From contig OZ019759.1 of assembly GCA_947034885.2 (NCBI GenBank), positions 2,482,501 to 2,546,500 of the forward strand: 64,000 bases of DNA. Reading direction: 5' to 3'. Below, one piece after another: positions 50,901 to 62,841 of the stretch. The notes below the pieces were generated by a model. The model was not told the DNA's origin, searched no databases, and saw only the letters and a program-made list of their open reading frames with translations. The position numbers and the translations under genes are program-made. Each line of letters begins with the position of its first letter. The first letter of the stretch is position 1. This stretch comes from Thuidium tamariscinum (taxonomy: Eukaryota; Streptophyta; Bryopsida; Hypnales; Thuidiaceae).

Positions 50901-51793
50901 CTTGTGAATTAATGTCACCATAGAGACGTCCGGATCGTCTTTCTTCTGCATTTTGCAATTGAACCCTGCATGTTGTTGCAGAGTTGATGATTGACCGCGC
51001 TAATCTCTTTTGGGCCTTGGCATGTCTACCAGATTGTACCAATGAGCTTAAATCTCGTCGTCTCCTCACTATACTTCGATAGCCAAGCGGTGTTTTTTTC
51101 AATCGATCTAACCTTCACACAGTCCGCTTAAGAGCTGACTTCGATTCTGATAGCTCTGTCTGAGTTTTTTGAAGTTCATCATGGTGGCCAACACAAAGGT
51201 TTTCCTTCTCTTCCATGATAGAGCGACACTGTACCAACAACCGTTCTTTCTCTGCATATACATTTTGAACTTCCATTTGAAGGGTTCGCAGACGCTCCTC
51301 TGATGACATCTTTTCGGCTTCTAAACTTTTTATATCATCAATGAATTTGGGTATATCTTGCAACTACTCCCGAAGCATTTGAATCTCACTTTGGAGATGC
51401 AAAACCTGAACCCTCAGAGTAGAAATTTGTTCTCCATATTCCGATTGCACTACTGCAGAACTATGTTGCTCAAGGTTTGTTATGTACCCCAAGAGCCCAT
51501 TTGGTCCATCACCAACGAATTCTAACAGCTCCTTCAAGCATGTGAATTTTGGACGTTTTAGAGTTCGAACGTCTCTAGGGTATAAAGTACCGTCGAGCCA
51601 TAAATCTAGATTCGTGTGACCAGCTTTTCTTTTCTCTGGGAATGTAGACTTCGAGACTTGTTCATGCAAACATTTCCCCCTCTGTACTATCGAAGCATAT
51701 TTAGGATGTATTGAAGCTTGGACCCTATGCATATTGATACCATTCCTCTGTTCCATTGGTGACTGAATGTACTAATAAAGTTGCCACAACCTG
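47941..51793 (-). pseudogene. RAG1-like DDE transposase of the 12.3-kb element
   Basis: Exons on the minus strand: about 51793-50424, 49523-48421 and 48294-47941, joined by good GT-AG sites in phase. The first exon has a coiled coil (about 51470-51120), a basic RRRRD region, and GISADGYNAVYKTLKG. The second has FVIKLDEAE (candidate first D), QWHLSADMKTIKVMYGLKHGANC (candidate second D), C-x2-C, and PLDRVHFCTLHALNRIVEK. The third has YGSLSVWSCQGMEASHHAAK (candidate catalytic E). The order D, D, C-x2-C, LHC/LHA helix, then W-S-x-G-x-E resembles the RAG1/Transib core, including RAG1's ICTLC and AWASEGNE blocks. In-frame TAG codons (about 51774, 51361, 49458) and a TGA (about 51103) make it a pseudogene. 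Confidence 0.6.
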
Positions 51794-54700
51794 CACAAGG
51801 GAGAAAAAGAACTCCACAATTAACAATCAGAACAATTAGTATCATATTGCAAATGCAAGTCCTCATGTGTCATAGATGCATTGTAATGAAAGAAATGAAG
51901 AAATGAGAGGTTTATATTTTGATTAGTTGAACTGAAGACTGACATTGAGGCTAATGGTCCACCTACAAAATCTAGTTCTATGAAATAGTGGCATGTTCAG
52001 TTCTTGAACTAGGTTTACTGAGATTTTCAATTAGTGAGGATTGAATTAAGGATGATTTGAAAAGAGACAATTGATAATGTTACATTTCTACTCAAGACAA
52101 ACACTTGTAATTAGGTATTTCTGCCTATATATCCTCGTATTTAACAATCAATCTTAGTTCTTTTACAGGGATTGCCCACTAGAGAAATAACAAAGGCTTG
52201 TAACACTGTCAAAAGAGCACTTGCATCAAAAAAGAGGTACTCTACATGATATATTAGGCATACCTGAACACCTTGTAAGAGTGGAGAGTCAAGATTACCA
52301 GCGACGACCATCAACACTCCTACTCTTATCAAGACTGAAGAAGCAACCATAGAAAGGAATTAGAAACCTTCATAGTAATATAGTGACAACAACTGCAAGT
52401 GCTGTAGCCGAAACTTGTTTTCATGATTCTTGAAGTGAAAAGGCTTCATGGTTTTGAAATTATCAAACTATTTAATAAATTTGTGAAAATGATTATTCAA
52501 AGGGGGTAGGGTTAAAACAACAAAATGGATGAATAAAATGTTGAGTCTGTCATATGAAATAAACTTTGAGTGAAGAAAGTCTCTAATTGTCCTATGGAAG
52601 AATATGAGACACCAAAATATTAGAGGCCCAAATTAGGCTTCTTAGCCCTATAGGGTTTCATGAACAAAAAAGAACTTCAATCTCACCTGTGGATGTAATG
52701 ACTGTGGACTTGCCATTTGTTCTTGAAGGGGATGCAATCTTGAGTTTCTTTGCCAAAGTAGAAGCTGGTTCTCCAAGTTTTGAGGAGGGTGGCAACCCTG
52801 CACTTTCCATATGACCACTTCATGCTGAAAACTTGATGAAAGCACAATACTAGACAATGAATAGCTTAATCCCTAATAGACAAAAGATTCATTGTTATAA
52901 GAGAAGCAACCTGATTGAGCAGAATGTAGGAAAAAAAAATTCAGGAGTCAAAAAATTTAGTAATAAAGGAATCAATAAATAACATGACATGTTTCCCTCA
53001 TTAAATATAAGAAATAGGTCTGAAAAGAGCCTTCCTAAGACCCAACTCCAAATTGTGAGGAACGATTTTGGCTTCATGGTGAGGTAACATATAAGTGGAT
53101 GACAACAACCAATTTGTGAGGTTATAAATGCTACTTACAGCTAGAATAGGAGCAACAATATGAGCTTGAGTGAGAATGTCAAGAGAGAAGAGTAGTTGTG
53201 ATGCTGTAACTGAAGTCTCGCATTGATGAGGTCCAAGGTCGGTGTAAACTCGTTGAAGATCAAATCCTGTACAAACTGAGTCTTCCTATCACATTGCAAA
53301 CAAAGTGAAAATTATCCTTACTGATATGTGCTTCCTTCATACCATACAACATAGTAGATTTACAAATGGAGCATGCTATAACCAAAGACATTGACCTTCA
53401 TCACTGAACATACAACCAAAATATTTTGGTGACCCTTAGAAGATGAAGGATTTATTCCTAACATATAATCATTTGATTGATTGTATCATAAAACAGTAGG
53501 AGTTGACAATACAGTGAAAACAATTGAAAAATGTGAAGTCCTCACATGACCTATTTGAACTCACTGTGAAAGACTTGAGCCTCTACAATTAAGAACTGAG
53601 AAGAATGAAACTGGTGAATCTGGAATATTGAAACTAGTTCAAGAATAGTAAATTGCACTGTGATAGATGCATGCCAAAGCACTTTAAGTATAAATCCTTA
53701 TCCCTTAAAACAGAAATGCTAAAAACCCTTGTGAACTAAAATGTTAAATAAAATAGGTAGAACAAGAAAACTAGCAAACCTGCAACGGTGAAGAGGACGG
53801 GTTCAAATGAACAGCCACCACATCAGTACCGCGACTGAAACCCTAAACTTCAAAACTGCTCGTGCAGATGCTTTCAATCCAACCACCTGTACTTCCACAA
53901 TGGTTAAGAGTCAAGGTTCAAGGTTCTAAAAGAATTGAATCTAATTAGTTTGAAGAGCCTCTGAAAACTGCAATGAAAAACTTCCATATGTCGATGTCTT
54001 TTGAATGCAGTTCTCATCAGACGTAACCACTTAGTTTTTCCACTAGCAAAGTCGATCATCTCATGTTAGAAGTTGCGATCTCCAAAGTTTAAGCCAATGC
54101 CAAAGATCAATTAGACTCTTGGCCACAAGTAGAAGAATTACAAAAACTATGAACCTTCATTTTTAGGAATTTTTCAATGGTCTGGTGTACTTGCTCAAGA
54201 AACCTACAAATGAAGTCACCGACACCCTGCGATATGTATCCTCTAAACGACGGGGTAGTTTTACCTGGTCCAAATTGAACGCTTCTCCATTCACGCACTT
54301 CGTTGGATGTGCACCATTCTTGAGGTTGGACCACAGGCCACGAATGCCGAGGAAAGGAATAGGTTTTCCAAAAATTGGGGAGCAAAAAATATTGTTGTGG
54401 TCGCAATATGATTCTGACCACTACCACAAGCAGGTAATCACCAACATTGAATCTCAAAATATCTATTTTAGTACAAGATCGAGTAATCACAGCATTCAAT
54501 GACCCAAGGGAAGATGGAATTCTGCTTTCAAGTTTGAATTAGGGTTTCGTGATTTCACCTTGTACAGAGAAAGGAAGCCTTCAAGTTTGTAAGAACTTGT
54601 ACACTCAATGCTCTCAATTCTCTGAAAGAAATTGGAATAGAAGAACCACCTTGAAGTTCCATCGTCTCCTTCTATCGAGGAGTTGACCGCAGGGAACATG

Positions 54701-55211
54701 ATAGCAATAAGCCGAGCAATAAGCAACAGGTGCAATTCTATTGGGACATAGGTAAAGCACATAATTTTAGCATTTGTAAGTTCTAATTAATGCTAATTAC
54801 AGCTTTTGAGAAAAATCTCCACAATTGCTTGCGTTTTATAGATAGTTTAGTTTGAGCCACGGTCCAATACGCTTTGATTCACACGTCTTCAAAGCAGCCG
54901 AGTTGCAGCTGGAAAAATGAAAAAAGAGACACGCATCACACGGAACAAGGCACACTCTAAGAAAGGAGCCAGGATTTACGTTGAAGAAGTGCCAAATTCA
55001 GCTACCAAATTAGGCCATGTTGATATTAGTACGACAGACGTCAAATGGCACTTGTGGTCCCTGTTATAAGGCCAAAATTGTGGACACTTCATTTATTACA
55101 TACAGTAGCCAATTAGTCAATAGTTACTTGAGTTACAGAGTGGGTGGAACTTTTTTCCTCCAAATTTTTTGTACTACAAACCAGCCCCTTGGAGGGTTCA
55201 TTTTTCTCCTA
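51794..55211. other. 5' region of the DDE gene and right arm of the 12.3-kb element
   Basis: Possible upstream minus-strand exon at about 52811-52689: ATG then ESAGLPPSSKLGEP, a KKLK basic patch and a GTGAGA donor. A second candidate at about 52335-52265 lies between AG and GTATGC sites. Phase does not connect cleanly to the main exon, so these are tentative. The remainder (53.0-55.2 kb) has no convincing gene. Confidence 0.4.
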
Positions 55212-56522
55212 ATGCTTGTGTTTTGTGCGGATGAGTAATTTATAGAATCAATGGATACAAGTGGGATTGAGAAAAATGCACCATATTTGGCATCTATCTT
55301 AACGGATTCCCTTAAAAATATTGGTCTCACAAATGTAGTGCAAGTGATTATAGATAGTACAACTGTAAATTCAGTAACTTGAAATTTTATATCCAAAAAA
55401 TATCTACACATTTTTTTGCAAGGTTGCATGGTGCACATTAAGAATTTGTTGTTAATAAGTTGGAGGAAGGAACAATGGATAAAGGACCAAGTGACTAAAA
55501 GCCAAACTCTAGTGAGGTTCTTCAAGAAGAGGCAAATGTCACTTGCAATATTTTAGAAGTATGAGCCAAAGTACAGCTTGTTGAATCTAGTGGAAACAAG
55601 GTTTGCCTCTAATTTCATGATGATTAAGCATTGTTGAAAGTCAAGGGTCCATTATAGCAAAGTGTGATGGATCCACAATGGGACCAATATGTGACAAAGT
55701 TAGGGAGCAAGGACAAGATAAAAGCTTGCTAATTGTTTCAAGAGGTCAAGAAGACAATATTAGATGACTAATTCTGAAGTCATTGCAAGAATTTCAAAAA
55801 TTTGGTGGTTCCAATTTATGCAGGGTTACGTGATTTGGATGCAAAGACACCATGCACAAGCAAGGTATTGCACATTATGAAAAAGTTAGAGAATCATGTC
55901 TTCACTTTGTAGAAAGAGCCCTTTTATTTGGCCCTACATTTGGCCTTCCCACTAAAAAAGTCATTTTAGGAACAACAAACAATAGTGCAGAGAGGTCTAC
56001 ATTAAGCAAGATTTTTTTTGAATCCCTATTTTCTTCACGATACAAAGCTAGCTGACAATTAAGATGCAACCAAAATATGCAAGCGTGTTTTGATGCAAAT
56101 TTGTGATTCAAAAAAATTTACAGATGTTGTAAAGGAATTTATGGGGTTTCAATTTAGAGAATCTCCATTTCACAACATGTTGAAGGCTAGTGAACAAGAG
56201 TTATCGGCACACACTTGGTGGAGTAGCTATTCTTTTGTTCACAACAAATCTCAGAACCAATTGACAATACAAAGAGCCAATGATTTGGTTTATATGCATT
56301 AACACCAATTCTAAAGTCTTAGTTGCATCAAAGGAAAATGATGAAAAGAAGTGGTACCACGACAATGTGGATTTGGAGGATCTAGAGGATCTAGAAGAAT
56401 TAGAGGGGCCAATTTTGAAAGATGAGGATGGTGAAGATGGTGATTTGATTTTTAATGACCAAGATCTTATGAATGATGACATTAACATTTTTGATATTAA
56501 AATGTTTGGGATGCCCAACTAG
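55212..56522 (+). pseudogene. hAT transposase relic, C-terminal part
   Basis: Continues the relic of 42176-42922. MLVFCADE then IESMDTSGIEKNAPYL, NVVQVIIDSTTVNSV, FLQGCMVHIKNLLL and LLNLVETRFASNFMMIK (55211-55610) follow the hAT order (VD-SG-KD, NVVQVVTDNA, CAAHCLDL, TRFATNF). At 56200-56300, ELSAHTWWSSY and NKSQNQLTIQRANDLVYMH match the C-terminal dimerisation domain. An acidic tail (VDLEDLEDLEELEG) runs to 56522. Frames are broken many times. Confidence 0.72.
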
Positions 56523-57177
56523 ATCAATGAAGACTTAGGAATAAATGGCTAAGAGACCTAAAATCCCTTTGAATTTCCTTTAGATGATGACAATTGTGGG
56601 AATAATGAAGGTGTACCTTCAAAAGGTAAATATGTGGATGGAATTGAATATATGAATAGCCAGAACCTTCTAGTAAACAAGGACAATAGTCATATACATA
56701 CAGGAGAAAGAAATGGAACAACGGTTACCAATGATGGGATCTTGTAAATGGATGAAGTCATTCTAATTTATGAATCTCCATCTATAACAATGGTAAAAGC
56801 GAAAGAAAATGGCCAAGACAATGACAAGAGAACATGTGGGGTGAAGGTCCAAATACAGATGGGAAACAGAAGGGTTGAGTCAATAGGGATATTGGTGACC
56901 AAAGAAAGTGGGGAACCAAATATTGAAAATGTCAAATCACAAAAAGTTAAGAAGAATGTTGATTCTACTTTGATGGAGTCCCAAAATCCAATGTTGATTT
57001 GCAATGGCAAAAAGAAGAAGGAATTCATACAAGACCCCCTACTACCACCATGCAACGCTCCTCCATGTGCACTTTTTAAAACCACTGATACTGTCGCAGT
57101 CCGGAAATATCATGTAAGTAAAATAGGAAGATAGTATATAGAGTAGCTCAATTTTTCAAAATTTTAGGGTTAGATAT
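56523..57177 (+). other. AT-rich region with an unassigned 128-codon frame (56748-57134)
   Basis: A lysine- and glutamate-rich plus-strand frame (KENGQDNDKRTCG, KSQKVKKNVD) of 128 codons, with no domain I recognise. It follows the hAT relic and may be part of the same element's 3' region. It could equally be chance. Confidence 0.3.
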
Positions 57178-57498
57178 GGGAAAAAGAAGACAATTAGGGT
57201 CTTTTCCCCTTGAGATCCGTCTGAACCGGATTGAGCAAGGAAGATTTCCGGACTATGGGTGTAAGTTTCCGGATCCAGATTTCTCAGTATCCGGAACGGA
57301 ACTTTCCGGAAGACGGAACTTGCTAAGGGCGGATCCGATATTGTCAAAGACGGATCCGGTCTGCTTAGAGACGGATCCGAATCAGTTCCGGATAGTCGGC
57401 ACCTATGGGTCTACGCCGCCGACCTACGGAAACTAGCGTAACGGCCGGGGAACGTCGCGCCGTTCCGAGGGGAACTAGGAACGCAGGGTATCGACTGG

Positions 57499-57506
57499 TA
57501 TATAAA
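57499..57506 (+). promoter_or_regulatory. TATA box of the GC-rich unit
   Basis: TATATAAA followed about 25-35 bp later by a CT-rich CTCCACTTC stretch, upstream of the long frame starting near 57642. Confidence 0.6.
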
Positions 57507-57641
57507 CCCCTCCTCTCCACTTCATTTTTCCTTTTCGATTTGGCAAATCGAGGTACGGCTTGTGTGCAGGTTTTGGAGCGCGTATAGAGAGAGAAAGAGT
57601 GGTGAGCAATAGAGATCGGTTCCAGGTTTAGTTCAGGGTCG

Positions 57642-59666
57642 GTGCCAACCGCACCGACAAGTTCCGACTCAGGCAGAGAGATGGCGAGTTCCTCCAATCC
57701 GAAGCGGGCGGTAGTGACGGCCAAGGCAATTTCGCCAGTCATCCCTTCCGATCCGCAGCATCGGAAGGAGTTAGAGGATGATTTAGTCTTCCTAGGGTGT
57801 CATGGATTGATCCGGCGCCCGTGGAGTGTGAAGAGTAATGAGATGGTGCAGGAAATCCTCTCGGGAGTTCCGAATCAGTACCAACTCAAAGTGAGGGGTA
57901 GACCGAGTGCCTGGTTGCCAGATATCTAGGCGGATGTATACGGTTTTGATAAAACCGGATTAGGTCTAGCTCCCCGGACGGACAAGTTCGATGTTAATAA
58001 GTTCCGGAATCCGCCCTACCCTAAGGACGGATACTCAGTTCCGGATTGCACCAACGACCGGCATAGACGGATGTTGGAATTCTTGATTCCCATCCTCTAT
58101 TCGGAAAAGCCTACCCGTGTCACCGTGACGGTAGCAAACACCATCTTCGGGTGTTTTGAGAAACAGATAGTCAACTGGAGTCTAGTCCTCCAGTGGGTAG
58201 TTAATCGGCTAGCCGAGCATGTGGGACGGGAGAAGACCAATACCATCAGCGCCTATCTCTTCTACCTGTACCACCACAATGATGTGCTGAGTGGCCCGGA
58301 ACTCCTCCGCTATGAGACGGGAGAGCAGATCCTCAAGTACGGCTTGACGGATGAGTTGGAAAAGGAGCCGGAGGACCCAGAGGACGAGCGGATGGACGAG
58401 GACCCGGAAGAGCAGAAGCCGGCCAGCCAGCCGGAACGGAAGAAGTCCACGACGCCAGATAAGAGGGGACATCCAATCCCGGATCCGCCCGGATCAACCC
58501 TGGGGAAGAAGAAGCGGAACCACTTCGACACCATCATCCGTCACGCCATGATGGTGCACGCGGACAGCAACCAGAGTGAGGCGATACTCGAGCAGGTCGT
58601 CACCAAGCTGGGCACGGTGAAGATCGAGGATATTCCGGAAATCCTCGACTGTCTTCCGACTCAAGAGGTGTTGCGGAAGAAGGACGAGGAGATCCGGAAG
58701 TAGGAGGACGAGGCCCGGAACCAGACGGATCGAACCCGGCAAGCGGAAGATCTGGCCCAGGTAGCTGAAGAGGGACAACGGAAGGCGGAAGAGCAGCGGA
58801 ATGGGCTCCAGAGCACAGTGACGTATCTGGAGAGTGATCTGAGTGTCGCCAACGGGAAGATCGTGGAGGCCACCTCCTTGGTTCGGAACCTGCAGGAGTT
58901 GGTGGCCCAGCCGGCGGATACAGTGATGAGGGCGAAACTGTTTTCCGCCCGGCTGATGACGGAAGGGCACGTCACCGGATCGAAAGTCATCACCATCTTG
59001 GTGGATTACCAGGCCAAGATGAAAGGGGTACTGAAGGAGATGAGAGCCTTAATTGGGGCTCTCAATCCGGAGTTGGGGGAAGGACTGTCGAACTTGCTCA
59101 ACTAGCAAGTTTTTACGGACTTCAGCCCCGGTGCACAAGGACGGATGTCGACGGATCGGAAGCTACTCGGAAACTCGCCGGTCGTGAAGAACCTCGGCGA
59201 GCTCGAATCGGATCCGAATATGGCCGAACCGTCCAACACACCTACGGAACCGCAAGAGAAGAGGGCATCACCACGGCTCGACCTAGAGATCCGGATGAAG
59301 GCCCTAGCGAATCCGGCCAGGGAGAATCCGGAGAAGTTCGCCCACATGAACGAACCAGACAGGGTTCCGGGCAAGGATCCGCGCAGCAAGACAGTCATCT
59401 TGGATGACTCGGACAGGGAAGATAATCCGCCCCTCACCATCCGTGATGAAGTTAGGGAGCAGGGCGGATTTCAGGAAGTGGAGCATTCGGAAAGCTCCGA
59501 GGCGGATTCGGAGGAGACCTCGACGGAAGACAGCGGAACCCCACCGGTTTCGATTCAGAAGAGGCAGACCCGATCCGCCACCAAGAAGGCTCCCCCTCCC
59601 AAGGCAGCAACGCGGAGAAGTTCAGTTCCGCCCGTGGGCATGACATCGAAGCGGGCGCGTAAGTAG
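57642..59666 (+). pseudogene. Long frame of the GC-rich unit, interrupted only by TAG codons
   Basis: A single frame of 675 codons, open except for TAG at 57927-57929, 58701-58703 and 59103-59105, and ending in TAG at 59664-59666. The first part has a helical domain (HRRMLEFLIPILYSEKP, FGCFEKQIVNWSLVLQWVV, YLFYLYHHNDVLSG), reminiscent of proteins carried by plant retroelements alongside gag-pol. Next come an acidic PEDPEDERMDEDPEEQ stretch, a basic linker with GKKKR, a coiled coil (KDEEIRK ... EEGQRKAEEQRN) and a charged tail ending in KRARK. No protease, reverse transcriptase or integrase is seen. Another ATG at 57681 could be the true start. The unit resembles a non-autonomous retroelement; I cannot name it. 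Confidence 0.5.
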
Positions 59667-60840
59667 GACAGGGTTGAGTAGTTAGGTAGGATTTTGAGAT
59701 TTTGTGACGGAAGTTTCCTGGACGGATTTCCCGGATGTGGGCCCTGATCCGGAACTTTAGGGACAACTGGCCGGACCTTTCCGGATAATCCGGTTGGGCT
59801 CCGATTGGTTGTTTCAGATTTTCTTTTGCCTTGTTGGCATTCCATTTCTGTTTTTAGGCTTTGACTTTCATTGTGTTTTTGAGCTTTTAAGGGGCAGGCA
59901 AGTTAGTTGGCCTGTCATTCCTTCCTAGTGCATATTCTATTGTATTTTTCATTCCCTTCTTTAATTTGAGCCGGCGGATGGACATTCTAGCTCTGACTTG
60001 TGTTTGAGTCTCTTCTTGGTGTGTTCGTTGAAGTGTTGAGAGGCAAGAGGGAAGGGAGAGGAGGAATCCGGATTCTGAGGCACTTGAAATCCGAACTCAG
60101 TGACCAACTTCCGAGAGCTAGGATCTTGAATCGTGAGTTTGAGCGTGGAGCCTTTAATTCACCGAAACGGTGATCCGGTGTGAGTCCAGGAGTGACGAGG
60201 AGGAGGTTCCGGAACCGCAGGGGCGGATCCGTGCGGAGTTAAGCAGCCGCCTTAGGAAAGTTCCGTCCATCGGAAGGTCTGCCAACCACTGAGTCGATCC
60301 GAAGAACTAGGAAAATACGTCCTTTCGGGTCTAGGGGTTTTCGAATCTGTTGTTGTAGTAAGGGCAAGTGAAGTAGTCCTGAGTGACCTGCTAACCGGAT
60401 TGGCCTAGAGCTATCCGGGAAGTTGTGAGGATCCGAATCCGGCCCTAATACAACACCGGATATATTTTGGTGTTTTCGTGTGTTCTGTTTGAGAGGAGAG
60501 AGCGTGAGGTTTACGAGTGGTAAGTCCCGACCCCTCTAAAGATCAAAAGAGGACTCCCTGAGGGTAAAACAGGGGTATCAAAAACCGAATATTGAGTGAC
60601 GGAACCGGATTCCGGATTGAGACGGATCCGGGGTGAAGGAGAAATCCGGATCCGAGAAAGGAATCCGGTCATAGTTGAGAGACGGATTCGGAAAGAAAAG
60701 ACGGATCCTAAAAAAGAGTCTGGAAGACAAGTTGGTATTCCGGATTAAGAGTAGTAACTTGGGGTGTTTTGATCCGAGAAACCTAGAAACCGGAAAACGC
60801 AACTATTAGTAATGTCTGGAATCTCCTAGGACGATATTTC

Positions 60841-62257
60841 GTGTCATATTATCATGTTTGGGTGTGATAAAGGTGCTTTCTGCTAGACTGCGTGTACGAC
60901 AGATACAATTGTTGGTGGTTCAGGAAGTTCGAAGCTTAAATAATGGCATTTTAGCAGTTCAAGAGAAACACAATTTGATAGCAATGAAAGAAAAGCCCTT
61001 TCATCACATAACAATGTTGATAACGATGAGACATTGGCTTCATTGCTTCTTTGGTGATACACTATGAAATCGTCAAACCCTACACCGCAAACTTCAAATG
61101 CAAGGAAGATAAATTTGAATAGGGAGCTAGAAGTAAGACAACCAATGGTAAAAGAATCCACAATATTCAATTGGATAGGAATAATGGAGCCTTTTGCAAT
61201 GTCCTATCTAAAAAACAAAATGTGGGTAGAACTCCACTTGATGCAAGTCTGCATTTTCAAAGAAAAAACTAAAACCGATCACTTGCGTTGAAAAAGGCAT
61301 TAAGAAGGCCCTATCAAGAATAAAACATGAAGAGAAGAAGGGCAAAAGAACAAGATTACTTGCACCTAATTAAGTATCAAAAAAAGGACAAACAATTGTA
61401 GAATCTTCATCAAATGGTATGGAAGATACATCCAATGATGAAGACTCTAGATGGAAGAAAAGAAATGAAAATAGCGGGGTTTAGGTGAAAGGATATAGTG
61501 ATTACAATCCTTAGAAGCAAAAATGATTTAAGCTTAGGTGTACAAATGTTCATGGTGTACAATGTTCATGATGTTCATATAATAGCAATTGATAGTTGCC
61601 CCCCTTTCATTGTAATACAAGTTTATGTTTTCAAATTGAAATCATCCTTTATAGAAATTCAATTGTCCCTCTTTTGAAACTCAATTTAGTAATCAATTTA
61701 GTCTTTGAACTATTTGTCTACTTTGTTTGTCCAAGGTACACTCAGCCACTCACCCTTCCTTCCTTGGCCACTCTAGAAAATGCTAAATTTTTTTTGTCAT
61801 CCAAACATAATAAAATTTACAAATCCTCAATTCATTTTTGTAACCAGAGGCCCTAAAATAGCTAATTTTGGTTCATTAAGTTCTTTGAGTACAAAATAGG
61901 GTGTTTCTATTTTTACTTGCACCTCTAAAATGACTTGTTCTAGTAGAGAGAAGGGGCCATTTCACCCCGCCTCTCTGCTATCATTTGTCTCCTATACAGC
62001 CAGCCCATCCCTCTAAAACCACCCACCCTTCTATCTGACCAACGGCTTGTGTGACCGCTCATCCAATACTCCAACCTTCGGATGTTGTCCATCGTGTGGT
62101 TGCTACTATATCTACTGCATCTGCACATCTAGATTTTAAACATGATTTTGCTACAGACGTAGCAATTCGTCAATCCAAACACCTATTGTACAAATAATTA
62201 TATTCCTCAAATACAACGATGTACCTAGTATAGTCACTCGACAAGTACAAAATTGAG
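60841..62257. other. AT-rich flank without a clear gene
   Basis: Short plus-strand frames at about 60860-61300 (SNPTPQTSNARKINLN, MVKESTIFNWIGIMEPF) may be a small decayed coding piece but show no domain. Beyond 61300 nothing is recognisable. Confidence 0.4.
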
Positions 62258-62261
62258 TTTG

Positions 62262-62375
62262 AAGCCCTTATTCATTAAATTGAGACAAGTTCTAGTCTCA
62301 TTTTAATGACTTCCTATTTTTAGGATGGAAAAATCTTTCATTAAATTGAGACTCCCGATTAAATTGAGACTTGAA
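62262..62375 (-). repeat. Shared 3' module of the DUF7869-like elements, copy 3
   Basis: Reverse orientation of the module at 4226-4343 and 41851-41958: CCCTTATTCATTAAATTGAGAC, a GAGAC / GTCTC foldback, then repeated TTCATTAAATTGAGAC. The upstream side in gene orientation is homologous to copies 1 and 2; beyond 62258 it is not. Confidence 0.7.
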
Positions 62376-62841
62376 AATGTTAAGAAGTATATTTTATTAT
62401 TATTGGATCGTTTTTATGAGTAGCAAAAAACTACTACCAATATTTGAATTTCTAGTTTTAATTCTTTTTGAGGGATATAAAATTTTCAAAAAACTCATAA
62501 AGTGAGATAGACTTTTAAATAGAGATCACATATCTTGAAGCACTAATTTTAAAGTAAATGATATTAAACTTTGACATGGAAAAATTGTCAACCATTGTAA
62601 TATGCAAGACAACATTTTCATAAAAAATAGAGAGATGCTATAGTGAAAAGTAAATTTACTATTAATAGACATCAATATCTATTACATAGGTACACTATTA
62701 TAATTTAACCGTATCTATATCCACTTCTAGATAATTATATGCCTACAAATACTACTTTGATTGACAACTTATTATAATATGAAAAGCTATCTTGTATTTG
62801 AACTACAAAAATAATACTCTAGTACTATAACTAATACATAT

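Larger units (their letters stand above)
42923..55211. mobile_element. 12.3-kb two-gene DNA transposon splitting the hAT gene (element 3)
   Basis: The ends are 30-bp inverted repeats with one mismatch: TAGGAGAAAAATGAACCCTC at 42923 and its reverse ending at 55211. Flanks are ATGCAT (42917-42922) and ATGCTT (55212-55217), a 6-bp duplication with one difference. Removing the element and one flank copy joins the two hAT fragments in frame (LING-MLVF-CADE), strong support for these borders. Inside are a three-exon plus-strand gene (43484-45075) and a minus-strand DDE-type transposase (51793-47941), convergent. The terminal sequence is not one I associate with a named superfamily. Confidence 0.85.
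57178..60840. mobile_element. GC-rich CCGGA-dense island, probable retroelement-like insertion
   Basis: GC content and word use change sharply at about 57.18 kb and back at about 60.84 kb. CCGGA, TCCGG and ACGGATCCG words crowd both the coding and non-coding parts. A TATATAAA box at 57499-57506 precedes a long frame at 57642-59666. I could not find long terminal repeats or inverted ends. GATAT occurs at 57173-57177 and 60833-60837, which is too short to count as proof of a target duplication. Confidence 0.5.

Noticed and set aside
42923..55211. Transib identity for the 12.3-kb element
   Set aside because: The ends lack the CACTGTG/CACAGTG heptamer-like start, and the flanking words fit a 6-bp rather than 5-bp duplication.
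4387..59666. Alternative genetic code with TAG read as glutamine
   Set aside because: TGA and TAA also interrupt the same gene families, TAG ends the intact gene at 45075, and the pattern is explained by C-to-T decay of CAG and CGA codons.
58209..59845. Long minus-strand frames in the GC-rich island
   Set aside because: They are antisense shadows of the plus-strand frame, caused by high GC content; none has a domain.
57178..60840. Long terminal repeats around the GC-rich island
   Set aside because: No matching pair of end sequences could be found; the shared short words occur all through the island. The GATAT pair at its edges is too short to prove a duplication.
41958..62262. Copies 2 and 3 of the DUF7869 unit as arms of one giant inverted element
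   Set aside because: They face each other across the hAT region, but no common flanking duplication was found and the intervening DNA is explained by other nested elements.
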